Source of the DNA: Sphingobium algorifonticola | GTDB taxonomy: Bacteria > Pseudomonadota > Alphaproteobacteria > Sphingomonadales > Sphingomonadaceae | Direction: 5' to 3' | Assembly (NCBI RefSeq): GCF_004005485.1 | Contig: NZ_RZUL01000001.1 | Span: forward strand, 620,001-684,000 | Length of the DNA: 64,000 bases | Part shown: in pieces, positions 40,808 to 49,477 of the stretch | Position numbering within the stretch: position 1 is the first letter of the stretch | Layout of the letters: every line of letters starts with the position of its first letter | Position numbers and translations under genes: made by a program | Notes under the pieces: generated by a model | Seen by the model: only the letters and a program-made list of their open reading frames with translations | What the model was told of the DNA's origin: nothing | Databases searched by the model: none

Positions 40808-42637
40808 ATGACTGTTGATCCCCAAAGCCTGTCGCTTGATCCCCAAAGCCTGTCGCTACCCGATGCCCTTGCCCGCGCCCGTCGCCTGATCGCCACCGAT
40901 CCGGCGCTGGCGCTGGCGCAGCTTCGCGAAGTGTTGACGGTCGCGCCGCACAGCAGCGAGGGTCATCGGCTGACCGCACTCGCCTTGCGCCGGCTGGGGC
41001 GCATCGGGGAAGCGCAGGATGCCGATCTGGAGGCCGTGCGCACGGCCGTCCACGATCCGCAGATGCTGGCTGCGGCGCAGGCGCTGCTCGCCAACGAACT
41101 GCACGTTGCCGAACCGATCCTGAAAGGACGGCTGAAAAGCGACCCGACCGATTGCGCGGCGATCCGCATGCTTGCGGAACTGGCCGCGCGTATCGGCCGC
41201 TTGCCCGACGCGGAAAATCTGTTGCGCCGTGCGCTCGAACTGGCGCCGGGATTCGGTGCCGCGCGCGCCAATCTGGCAACGGTTCTCTACAAGCAGAATC
41301 GCTATGGCGAAGCGGTTGAGCAGTTGGACAAGATCCTGTCGGAAGAACCGGACAATGCCGCACATCGCAATCTGAAAGCCGCCGCGCTGGGCCGCATAGG
41401 TGGCTATGACGAGGCGATCGCGCTCTATGCCGAACTGATCGACCGTTTCCCCGACCATGCCAAGCTGCATATGAGCCACGGACATATCCTCAAGACCGTG
41501 GGGCGGCAGGAGGACAGTATTGCGGCCTATCGGCAGGCGCTGCGCGTCCAGCCGGGGCTGGGCGAAGTGTGGTGGAGCCTTGCGAACCTCAAGACCGTGC
41601 GGTTCGACGTGGCCGACGTCGCGGCGATGGAAGCGGCGCTGGACGATGCCGACATCACGGTGGAGGACCGGTTTCACCTGCATTTCGCGCTGGGCAAGGC
41701 GGCGGAGGACGCGCAGGACTGGGCGCGATCCTTCGAATATTATGCACAGGGCAATGCGCTGCGCCGGGCGCAGATAGACTATGATGCCGACGATACCAGC
41801 CGCCATGTCGCGCGCAGCATCGCCGCCTTCACACCCGCACTGCTGACGGCGCGCGCGGGTCAGGGGCATGGGGCACCCGACCCGATCTTCATCCTGGGCA
41901 TGCCGCGCGCGGGATCGACGCTGATCGAACAGATCCTGTCCTCGCATTCCATGGTCGAAGGCACGATGGAACTGCCCGACATGCCCGCCATCGCCATGCG
42001 TGAGGCGCGTTCGGTCGATGACGGACCGGGAAGCTGGATCGCCGCGATCACGCAGGCCACACCCGATCGACTGGCCCAGCTGGGCGCCGAATATCTCGAA
42101 CGCACGCGCATCCAGCGAAAGACCGATAAGCCCTTCTTCATCGACAAGCTGCCCAACAACTGGCTCTACACGGGTCTCATCCACCTGATCCTGCCGCAAG
42201 CAAAGATCATCGACGCGCGGCGGCACCCGATGGATTGCGGCTTTTCCAATTTCAAACAGCATTTCGCGCAGGGACAGGCATTCAGCTATGCGCTGGAGGA
42301 CATGGGCCGCTATTATGCCGACTATGTCGCGCTGATGCGGCATTTCGATGCCGTGCTACCCGGCCGGGTGCATCGCGTGATCCACGAGGCGCTCGTCGAC
42401 GATCCCGAGACCGAGGTGCGCCGCCTGCTCGATCATCTCGGCCTGCCGTTCGAGGACGCATGCCTGCGCTTCCACGAAAATGCCCGCGCCGTCCGCACGG
42501 CCAGCAGCGAACAGGTCCGCCGCCCCATCAACCGCGAAGGCATGGATCGCTGGCGCCACTATGCGGCCTGGCTCGCACCGCTCGAACAGGCGCTCGGCCC
42601 GGTGCTGACGGCCTATCCCGCGGTCCCGGCCGACTGA
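40808..42637 (+). CDS. TPR repeat sulfotransferase-family protein
   Basis: A 609-residue protein. Residues about 20-330 carry TPR units (CAAIRMLAELAARIGRLPDA; AAHRNLKAAALGRIGGYDEA). Residues about 360-600 are a sulfotransferase-type domain, with the 5'-phosphosulfate loop FILGMPRAGSTLIEQIL and a 3'-phosphate region near DARRHPMDCGFSNF. TPR-sulfotransferases are common in alphaproteobacteria, and many lack a known acceptor, which may be a tyrosine, a polysaccharide or a lipid. There is no signal peptide. The N-terminus has a 7-residue direct duplication (DPQSLSL twice) from a 21-bp tandem repeat. Confidence 0.85.
   Translation: MTVDPQSLSLDPQSLSLPDALARARRLIATDPALALAQLREVLTVAPHSSEGHRLTALALRRLGRIGEAQDADLEAVRTAVHDPQMLAAAQALLANELHVAEPILKGRLKSDPTDCAAIRMLAELAARIGRLPDAENLLRRALELAPGFGAARANLATVLYKQNRYGEAVEQLDKILSEEPDNAAHRNLKAAALGRIGGYDEAIALYAELIDRFPDHAKLHMSHGHILKTVGRQEDSIAAYRQALRVQPGLGEVWWSLANLKTVRFDVADVAAMEAALDDADITVEDRFHLHFALGKAAEDAQDWARSFEYYAQGNALRRAQIDYDADDTSRHVARSIAAFTPALLTARAGQGHGAPDPIFILGMPRAGSTLIEQILSSHSMVEGTMELPDMPAIAMREARSVDDGPGSWIAAITQATPDRLAQLGAEYLERTRIQRKTDKPFFIDKLPNNWLYTGLIHLILPQAKIIDARRHPMDCGFSNFKQHFAQGQAFSYALEDMGRYYADYVALMRHFDAVLPGRVHRVIHEALVDDPETEVRRLLDHLGLPFEDACLRFHENARAVRTASSEQVRRPINREGMDRWRHYAAWLAPLEQALGPVLTAYPAVPAD
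40815..40856. repeat. Perfect 21-bp tandem repeat at the start of the TPR-sulfotransferase gene
   Basis: Two identical adjacent 21-bp units (40815-40835 and 40836-40856, beginning TTGATCCCCAAAGCCTGTCG). Being in frame, they add DPQSLSL twice. This may vary in copy number between strains without breaking the frame. Confidence 0.9.
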
Positions 42638-42786
42638 TCGACGATGCCAGGCAATCGTGGCGAACGTGCAACAGTGCGGCAGATTCGTCGCCTCTTGTTA
42701 TACGTTTGTCATATTGGCCTTGCCGCTGATGCCGTTTCGTGAAGAAATGAGAGGACAGATCGATAAGATCACGAGGGGGTCATTCC

Positions 42787-45165
42787 ATGCGTTTTTCCAC
42801 GACTGCACAGCGCCTTGGCAAAGCGGGTTCGGCCGCATTGCTGGCAACGACGATGCTCTGCACATCGGGCTTTGCCCATGCGCAGGCGGCGGCCGATGCG
42901 CCCGACACCGGCGACGCCATCGTCGTGACAGCGCAGCGCCGCACCGAAAATCTTCAGGACGTGCCCATTGCGATCACCGCGTTCGGCACCGAAAAGCTCG
43001 ACCAGTTGCAAGTGCAGAAGTTCGAGGATTACGCCCGCTATTTGCCCAGCGTATCCTATCAGACGAGCGGCCCCGGATCGGCCAAGGTCTATTTCCGCGG
43101 CGTCGCCAGCGGCGAGAATGCCAACCATTCTGCATCGCAGCCTTCGGTCGGCATCTATCTGGACGAGCAGCCGATCACGACGATCCAGGGCGCGCTGGAC
43201 GTCAACGTCTACGACATCGCCCGCGTCGAGGCGCTCGCCGGTCCGCAGGGTACGCTCTATGGGTCGTCCAGCCAGGCGGGCACCATCCGCATCATCACCA
43301 ACAAGCCTGACGCCAGCAAGTTCGAGGCAGGCGGCGATTTCGAAGTGAACAGCGTCGCCAAGGGCGGCGAAGGCTATATCGCGCAGGGCTTCATCAACAC
43401 GCCGTTCAACGAGAATATCGCGCTGCGTGTGGTCGGCTGGTACAAGAAGGACGCGGGCTATATCGACAATATCGCGGGCAGCCTGACCTTCCCGTCCTCC
43501 GGCATCACCATGAACAACGCGCCGTTCGTCGAGAAGGACTATAACGACGTCACCACCTATGGTGGTCGCGCCGCGCTGAAGATCGACCTGGACGACAACT
43601 GGACCGTCACGCCGCAGATCATGGGCCAGCGGCAGAAGGCCAATGGGAGCTTCGGGGTCGAAAGCGGCCTGGGCGACTTGCAGACGATGCAGTTCAACCC
43701 CGAAGGCGCGCGCGACAACTGGTATCAGGCCGCACTGACGATCGAGGGCAAGATCGGGAACTGGGACGTGACCTATGCGGGCTCGTATCTGAAGCGCAAG
43801 GTTTCGACCAACAGCGACTATGCCGACTATGCCTATTTCTATGATGCGCTGGCGGGATACGGCAATTATTTCTACGACAACAACGGCGATCTGGTGAACC
43901 CGAACCAGTATATCCAGGGCATCGACCGCTTTACCAAGCAGAGCCATGAACTGCGCTTTTCTTCCCCTGCCGATGGCGTGGTGCGCTTCGTAGGCGGCGC
44001 TTTCTATCAGCGGCAGACGCATAACATCGAGCAGAACTATATCATCGACAATATCGCCGACTCGCTGACCGTGCCGGGGACCGACAGCAACATCTGGCTG
44101 ACCAAGCAATTCCGCGTCGATCGCGATTATGCCGTGTTCGGCGAGCTGACGGCGGACGTGACCGACAAGCTTGCCGTGACCTTCGGCAGCCGCGTGTACA
44201 AATATGACAACAGCCTCGTCGGGTTCTTCGGCTATTCGGCGGGCTATTCCAGCCGCACCGGCGTCGCCGCCTGTTTCGGCCCGACGATCGTCGCCGGATC
44301 GCCCTGCACCAATCTGGACAAGCGGACCAAGGACACGGGCTTCCTGCACAAGATCAACGCGACGTACAAGATCACGCCCGATGCTTTGGTCTATTTCACC
44401 ACCTCGCGCGGCTATCGCCCCGGCGGCATCAACCGGCGCGCTACCCTGCCGCCCTATCAAGCCGACTTCATCGACAATTATGAAGCGGGCTGGAAAACAA
44501 GCTGGGCCAATGACCGTATCCGCTTCAACGGTGCAGTCTATCAGCTCAACTGGCAGGATCTGCAGATTTCGGTGCTGGGTGCCAACGGCCTGACACAGAT
44601 CCAGAATGCCGGCAGGGCGCGTATCCGGGGCGTGGAGGCGGAGCTGTGGACGCGCCCGGCCGATGGGCTGACGCTGACGGGCAGCCTCTCCTACAACGAT
44701 GCCGAACTCACAAAGGCCTATTGCGCGGTGGACGATACCAACGGCTGCGCGCCAGCCGACATATTGGCGCCGAAGGGTGCGCGGCTGCCGGTGAGCGCGC
44801 GGCTCAAGGCCAATGCCCTTGCCCGCTACGAGTTTCCGATCGGCGACATGACGGCGCACATCCAGGCAGCGGGCATTTACGAAGGATCGCGCCGCACCGA
44901 TCTGCGCACGGAGCAGGCCGACATCAAGGGCAATCTGCCGGGCTATGCGACGCTCGATACCAGCATCGGCGTGCGCAGCGGCAACTGGACGGCGGAACTG
45001 TTCGCCACCAACCTGCTCGACAAGCGCGCGTTCAGCACGCTGGGGCTGCAATGCCTTGAAACAGTGTGCGGCGATCCCGGCGGGCAGACGGCGATCGGGC
45101 CTAAAATCTATCGTACACCCATTCAGCCGCGGCTGATCGGGGCGAAGGTCGGCTTCCGCTTCTGA
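42787..45165 (+). CDS. TonB-dependent outer-membrane receptor
   Basis: A 792-residue protein with a signal peptide (LLATTMLCTSGFAHAQA), a candidate TonB box (DAIVVTAQRR) and a plug domain (about 40-165) including PSVGIYLDEQPI and ARVEALAGPQGTLYGSSSQAG. The rest is a 22-strand barrel ending IGAKVGFRF, a normal C-terminal Phe signal. These import siderophores, vitamins, sugars or aromatic compounds with energy from TonB-ExbBD; nothing nearby shows the ligand. GAGGGGG lies about 8 nt before the ATG. It is followed by a strong hairpin, then an APC transporter gene, so the receptor may be a one-gene unit. Confidence 0.93.
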   Translation: MRFSTTAQRLGKAGSAALLATTMLCTSGFAHAQAAADAPDTGDAIVVTAQRRTENLQDVPIAITAFGTEKLDQLQVQKFEDYARYLPSVSYQTSGPGSAKVYFRGVASGENANHSASQPSVGIYLDEQPITTIQGALDVNVYDIARVEALAGPQGTLYGSSSQAGTIRIITNKPDASKFEAGGDFEVNSVAKGGEGYIAQGFINTPFNENIALRVVGWYKKDAGYIDNIAGSLTFPSSGITMNNAPFVEKDYNDVTTYGGRAALKIDLDDNWTVTPQIMGQRQKANGSFGVESGLGDLQTMQFNPEGARDNWYQAALTIEGKIGNWDVTYAGSYLKRKVSTNSDYADYAYFYDALAGYGNYFYDNNGDLVNPNQYIQGIDRFTKQSHELRFSSPADGVVRFVGGAFYQRQTHNIEQNYIIDNIADSLTVPGTDSNIWLTKQFRVDRDYAVFGELTADVTDKLAVTFGSRVYKYDNSLVGFFGYSAGYSSRTGVAACFGPTIVAGSPCTNLDKRTKDTGFLHKINATYKITPDALVYFTTSRGYRPGGINRRATLPPYQADFIDNYEAGWKTSWANDRIRFNGAVYQLNWQDLQISVLGANGLTQIQNAGRARIRGVEAELWTRPADGLTLTGSLSYNDAELTKAYCAVDDTNGCAPADILAPKGARLPVSARLKANALARYEFPIGDMTAHIQAAGIYEGSRRTDLRTEQADIKGNLPGYATLDTSIGVRSGNWTAELFATNLLDKRAFSTLGLQCLETVCGDPGGQTAIGPKIYRTPIQPRLIGAKVGFRF

Positions 45166-45171
45166 CGCTCA

Positions 45172-45210
45172 TTCCGCTCTCACCACCGCCGCGCGGAGGT
45201 GAGAGCGGAA
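45172..45210 (+). terminator. Strong hairpin after the TonB receptor gene
   Basis: The arms TTCCGCTCTCACC (45172-45184) and GGTGAGAGCGGAA (45198-45210) pair perfectly over 13 bp, with further pairing in the loop. No T run follows. It probably ends or protects the receptor mRNA, though a mobile repeat origin cannot be excluded. Confidence 0.5.
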
Positions 45211-45265
45211 CCGACCCTCTGGATGGTCTCTTGCAATCCGTGCGCGCTTCCCGCCTAATCCCGGC

Positions 45266-46582
45266 GTGACCTCTCCCGCGCCCAAAGCCGCCCGTCCGCT
45301 GGGCCTTGCCGCCTGCATCGCGCTCGTCATGGGCAATATGATCGGGACCGGCGTATTCCTGCTGCCCGCCGCGCTGGCACCTTATGGCTGGAACGCGGTG
45401 GCAGGATGGATCATCACCATATCGGGCGCGCTGGCGCTGGCCTGGGTGATTGCGCGCCTGACCGTGCGGCTGCCCCAGGCCAAGGGACCGCCCGCGATGA
45501 TCGCACAGGCTTTCGGCCCCTGGGCGGGCTTTGCGATCGGCTGGACCTACTGGATATCGATCATCACATCCAATGTGACGATCGCGGTCGCCGTCGTCGC
45601 TAACCTCACGCCCCTGATACCCATGTTGGGCCAGACACCGGCCGTCGGCGTCGGCGCGGCACTTGCCATATTGTGGAGCGTGACGCTGCTCAATCTGCGC
45701 GGGGCGCAAGTGGCGGGGTCTTTGCAGCTCGTCACGCTGATCCTGAAACTGGTGCCGATGGTCGTCGTCGTCGTGCTGATCGCCGCGGCGCTCGGCAATG
45801 GCAGCGCGGTGATCGCGCCCTTTCCGGCGGAAGGGCTTGCCGCACCGGCCGTCACGGCGTCCGCCGCGCTGACCCTGTGGGCGCTGCTCGGGTTTGAATC
45901 GGCGAGCGCGGCGGCGGACAAGGTGGGCGATCCCACACGCATCATTCCCCGCGCGACCATCATCGGCACGGCGGCGACCGGCGCGATCTATCTGTTCGTC
46001 TGTTCGGGGATCGCATTGCTGCTACCAATGGCCGAAGCGCAGTCGGCATCGCCCTTCGCCGCGTTCGTCACGCGCTATTGGGCGCCCGGGCCGGCCAGCC
46101 TGATCGCCCTGTTCGCATCGATAAGCTGCCTTGGCGCCTTGAACGGCTGGACCTTGCTGCAAGGCGAAGTGCCGCTGGCGATGGCGCGCAACGGCGAACT
46201 GCCCGGCTGGATCGGCGTGACCGACGCGCGGGGCACGCCGGTTCGCGCGCTGATCCTCTCCAGCGTCTTTGCCACGCTGCTGCTGATCGCCAACAGCCTG
46301 CAAGGACTGGTCGCGATCTTCACTGCCATGGCGCTGCTCGCGACGTCCGCGACGCTGTGGCTCTATCTGGGCTGCGCGGCGGCGGCGCTGCATTTCCGCG
46401 TGGCGATCCCGGCGGCAATCCTGGGATTGGTCTATGCATTATGGACCCTGTGGGGCGCAGGACCGTCCGTTAGCGGTCTCAGCCTGGTTCTGATGCTGAT
46501 GGGTTTTCCGCTCTTCTGGTGGACGCGGCGGCGGACGAGCCGCTTACCGCCCGCGCAATTTCCCGAAGATGCTGCCGTCTGA
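45266..46582 (+). CDS. APC family amino acid permease/antiporter
   Basis: A 438-residue transporter with about 12 TM helices. The first helix keeps the APC substrate-binding motif GNMIGTGVFLLPAAL. The rest resembles the arginine/agmatine-type antiporters, but the substrate is not set by sequence alone. GTG 45266 is the only start near the N-terminal TM. The gene end overlaps the convergent oxidoreductase gene by 39 bp. Confidence 0.88.
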   Translation: MTSPAPKAARPLGLAACIALVMGNMIGTGVFLLPAALAPYGWNAVAGWIITISGALALAWVIARLTVRLPQAKGPPAMIAQAFGPWAGFAIGWTYWISIITSNVTIAVAVVANLTPLIPMLGQTPAVGVGAALAILWSVTLLNLRGAQVAGSLQLVTLILKLVPMVVVVVLIAAALGNGSAVIAPFPAEGLAAPAVTASAALTLWALLGFESASAAADKVGDPTRIIPRATIIGTAATGAIYLFVCSGIALLLPMAEAQSASPFAAFVTRYWAPGPASLIALFASISCLGALNGWTLLQGEVPLAMARNGELPGWIGVTDARGTPVRALILSSVFATLLLIANSLQGLVAIFTAMALLATSATLWLYLGCAAAALHFRVAIPAAILGLVYALWTLWGAGPSVSGLSLVLMLMGFPLFWWTRRRTSRLPPAQFPEDAAV

Positions 46583-48172
46583 CAGGATGGCGCGGGCGGC
46601 ATTGTGGCCAGGCGCGCCGGTGACGCCGCCGCCCGGATGGGTGCCCGCGCCGCACATGTAGAGGCCGCGCACCGGCCCGCGATAGCTGCCGTGGCCCAGT
46701 ACCGGGCGCGCGGCCCAGAGCTGGTCGAGCGACATGTTGCCATGCATGATGTCGCCGCCGGTCAGGCCGAATGTGCGCTCCAGCCCTTTGGGGCTGAGCC
46801 GCGTCTGCGCAAGGATAGACGCGCGGAAGCCGGGGGCGTGCCGCTCCACCGTGTCGATGATGCAGTCGGCAGCGGCCTGTTCTTCATCATCCCAGTCGCG
46901 TTTTTTCCCGTCTTTGGCATCAGGCAGCACCGGCGCGAATTGCTGGCAGAACAGGCTGGCGACATGGCATCCCGGCGGGGCGAGACTGTCATCGACGGTC
47001 GAGGGGATCAGCATCTCGACGATCGGGGCCTTCGACCAGCCGTGCAGTTTCGCGTCGATGAAGGCGCGGTCCATATAGTCGAGTGTCGGCGCGATGATGA
47101 TGCCCGACTGGTGATGTTCGCCCGGCTCGGGATGACAGGTGAAGCGTGGCAGCTCCGACAGCGCGACATTCATGCGGAAGGTACCCGATCCCGCCTTGAA
47201 CGTCCTGATGCGTTTCAGGAAATCGGCAGGCAGGTCGGACGGTGCCATCATCTTTTCATAAAGCAGCTTCGGCCCGACATTGGCGATGACACGCTGCGCG
47301 GCGATCTCCTCACCGGAAACAAGGCGCACGCCCGCTACCGCGTCGCCATCGACCAGCACTGTATCGACCGGGCTTTCCAGGCTGATCTCCACGCCCAGAT
47401 CGCGGCACACCTGCGCCATGATCTGCGTAATCGTGCCCATGCCGCCGACGCTGTGGCCCCAGGCGCCTTTCTTGCCGGTCACTTCGCCAAACACATGGTG
47501 CAGCAGAACATAGGCGCTGCCCGGCGTATCGGGAGAGGCATAGTTGCCGACCACCGCATCGAAGCCGAACGCCGCCTTCACTGCATCGCTTTCGAACCAG
47601 CCGTCGAGAAATGTCCGCGCGGACTTGGTGAACAGGTCGAGCACGTCGCGCTGCTGTTCGAGGCTGAGTTTCGCGAGCGCGCGGCCCTGCATTGCGCCGT
47701 CGTAAAGCGTGCGCAGACCGTCGCCGACATTGGGCGGCGACTTGAGCGCCAGACCGCGCAGCACTTCGGCGACATTTTCGAGCGCGTCATAATAAGCGGG
47801 GAGCGCGGCGGCATCCCTCTTCGAAAAGCGCGCAAACTCCGCCTGGGTGCGCTGGAGACCGCCGCCCAGTTTCAGATAGTCGCCGCCATGCGGACCCGCC
47901 GGATCCTGCGGCAGGAAGTTGGAAATCGGCCGCTCGATCACGCGATAACCGCGCGCTTCCAGCCCCATGTCCCGGATGACTTTGGGCTGAAGCAGGCTGA
48001 CGGTGTAGCTGGCCACCGAATTGCGGAAGCCCGGGTGGAACTCTTCGGTCACGGCCGCCCCGCCCACGACATGACGCCGCTCGACGATGCGGACCTTCAG
48101 CCCCGCCCGCGCAAGGTAGAAGGCGCAGACAAGACCATTATGGCCTGCGCCGATGATGAGTGCGTCGTACAT
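46544..48172 (-). CDS. CrtI-like FAD-dependent oxidoreductase (phytoene desaturase family)
   Basis: A 542-residue flavoprotein with the N-terminal FAD motif IIGAGHNGLVCAFYLARAGL, then ERRHVVGGAAVTEEFHPGFR. The C-terminal GLYMCGAGTHPGGGVTGAPG is the family FAD closing motif. This belongs to the phytoene desaturase/retinol saturase superfamily but to the branch similar to human PYROXD2, not to the carotenoid CrtI genes. It is probably a soluble oxidoreductase on a hydrophobic substrate. It lies downstream of the Rieske oxygenase gene and a palindromic repeat, so both could be transcribed together. Its end overlaps the APC permease gene by 39 bp in opposite direction. Confidence 0.86.
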   Translation of the reverse strand: MYDALIIGAGHNGLVCAFYLARAGLKVRIVERRHVVGGAAVTEEFHPGFRNSVASYTVSLLQPKVIRDMGLEARGYRVIERPISNFLPQDPAGPHGGDYLKLGGGLQRTQAEFARFSKRDAAALPAYYDALENVAEVLRGLALKSPPNVGDGLRTLYDGAMQGRALAKLSLEQQRDVLDLFTKSARTFLDGWFESDAVKAAFGFDAVVGNYASPDTPGSAYVLLHHVFGEVTGKKGAWGHSVGGMGTITQIMAQVCRDLGVEISLESPVDTVLVDGDAVAGVRLVSGEEIAAQRVIANVGPKLLYEKMMAPSDLPADFLKRIRTFKAGSGTFRMNVALSELPRFTCHPEPGEHHQSGIIIAPTLDYMDRAFIDAKLHGWSKAPIVEMLIPSTVDDSLAPPGCHVASLFCQQFAPVLPDAKDGKKRDWDDEEQAAADCIIDTVERHAPGFRASILAQTRLSPKGLERTFGLTGGDIMHGNMSLDQLWAARPVLGHGSYRGPVRGLYMCGAGTHPGGGVTGAPGHNAARAILSDGSIFGKLRGR

Positions 48173-48178
48173 AAAACT

Positions 48179-48271
48179 CCCCTTCCGCTTGCGGGAGGGG
48201 TCGGGGGAGGGGCTGTTGACCGCTCATCCTGACATGCCCTCCCCTAGCCCCTCCCGCAAGCGGAAGGGGGA
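48179..48271. repeat. Inverted REP-like repeat
   Basis: CCCCTTCCGCTTGCGGGAGG opens the left arm (continuing to about 48212). CCCCTCCCGCAAGCGGAAGG lies in the right arm, ending near 48271. They are separated by about 25-30 bp. This is a separate repeat family from the one at 21018. It sits between the Rieske and CrtI-like genes. Confidence 0.75.
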
Positions 48272-49432
48272 TTAGTTGCTCCACCCCGCCGCCGGTCGCA
48301 CCTCCTCGCGCGCCTGCGGAATGAGCGTCCGCATCCGGCTGCAAAAGGCGCGCAGGCAGACTTCGCTTTTTCCCAGCGGCCCGATCGAAAAGCTGCGCGA
48401 GGCCATGCCTTCCTGCACCCGGGTGATGAGCACGGTATCTTCCGCATTCACCTGCCGGTTGATCCGCCAGTTGAGATACCGCGCGGCGCGCATTTCGCGG
48501 CGTGATTCATCCGGTGTATAAGCATCGGGCAGTACATAGCTGATTTCGCGGATCAGCGTCTGCGTCGGGCTGACAGGCAGGAATTGCATGAAATCGACCT
48601 GATCGGGATAGATGTCGAAAGCGACATTCGGCCACAGCTTGAAATAGAGCCAGCGTTTCTGTGCCGCTGCCGGCAGGTGCGGCACCGGTGGCAACAGCTT
48701 CTGGTAGAGCCGTTCCGACCAGTTGGGCGAAGGCCGTTCGACCAGATCGCCCCACATGCGATCGACATGCGCCGTCGCCTCCACGCCATAGCTGCGCCCG
48801 AACAGGCGCGTGAGGCCGGGATGGGCGACCGGGATGTGCAGCCCGTCCGAATAATTGTCGGCGACATTCTTCCAGTTCACATCGCGCGGTCGCAGGATGA
48901 CGCGGCCCAGCGCCGTCAGATTCTCGAACCGATAGGGTGCGATCTGATCGTCATAAGGGGCCATCATGTCCGCGACCGAAGGCCCTTCGCGCACCAGCCG
49001 CACGAAGATGAAGCCGCGCCAGATGTTCATATCCACGGGCGTCAGGCCATGGCGATCGATATCCAGCCCCGGATAGTCGCTTTTCTGAGGCACGCCGACA
49101 AGCCGCCCGTCCAGATCATAGGTCCAGGCATGATAGGGGCATACCAGCTTTCGGGCACAGCCGCTGATGCCATCGACGATGCGCGAGCCGCGATGGCGGC
49201 AGACATTGGTAAAGGCGCGCACGGCCCCATCCTCGCCGCGCACGACGATGATACTCTCACCCAGATAATCGAGGCTGTGCCAGGCACCTTTCGCGGCAAT
49301 GTCGCTGACATGACACACGATCTGCCAACTCGACGCAAATATCCGCGCCTGTTCCGCCCGGAAGAAATCCGGGTCGTCATAGGTCCAGGCGGGCAGGCTC
49401 CAGCCTGCGAGCGGATCGGCGATATCGGTCAT
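48272..49432 (-). CDS. Rieske-type aromatic ring-hydroxylating oxygenase, alpha subunit
   Basis: A 386-residue protein with a Rieske [2Fe-2S] domain, ligands C78-X-H80 and C98-X2-H101 (NVCRHRGSR...LVCPYHAW). A catalytic domain follows, with mononuclear Fe ligands in the stretch NWKNVADNYSDGLHIPVAH. The C-terminal SRPBCC fold is intact. Such enzymes add oxygen to aromatic rings or demethylate quaternary amines using an electron-transfer partner. No beta subunit, ferredoxin or reductase gene is adjacent, so those are supplied from elsewhere. ATG 49432 is preferred; an upstream TTG (49453) is a weaker choice. Confidence 0.9.
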   Translation of the reverse strand: MTDIADPLAGWSLPAWTYDDPDFFRAEQARIFASSWQIVCHVSDIAAKGAWHSLDYLGESIIVVRGEDGAVRAFTNVCRHRGSRIVDGISGCARKLVCPYHAWTYDLDGRLVGVPQKSDYPGLDIDRHGLTPVDMNIWRGFIFVRLVREGPSVADMMAPYDDQIAPYRFENLTALGRVILRPRDVNWKNVADNYSDGLHIPVAHPGLTRLFGRSYGVEATAHVDRMWGDLVERPSPNWSERLYQKLLPPVPHLPAAAQKRWLYFKLWPNVAFDIYPDQVDFMQFLPVSPTQTLIREISYVLPDAYTPDESRREMRAARYLNWRINRQVNAEDTVLITRVQEGMASRSFSIGPLGKSEVCLRAFCSRMRTLIPQAREEVRPAAGWSN

Positions 49433-49477
49433 TGTTGAGCGAGTGTAAAACAATGACCGATTCGGTGCAAGTCTGCG

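Noticed and set aside
46544..48172. Carotenoid phytoene desaturase (crtI)
   Set aside because: It has the superfamily FAD motifs but groups by pattern with PYROXD2-like proteins. No crtB, crtY or crtE is nearby.
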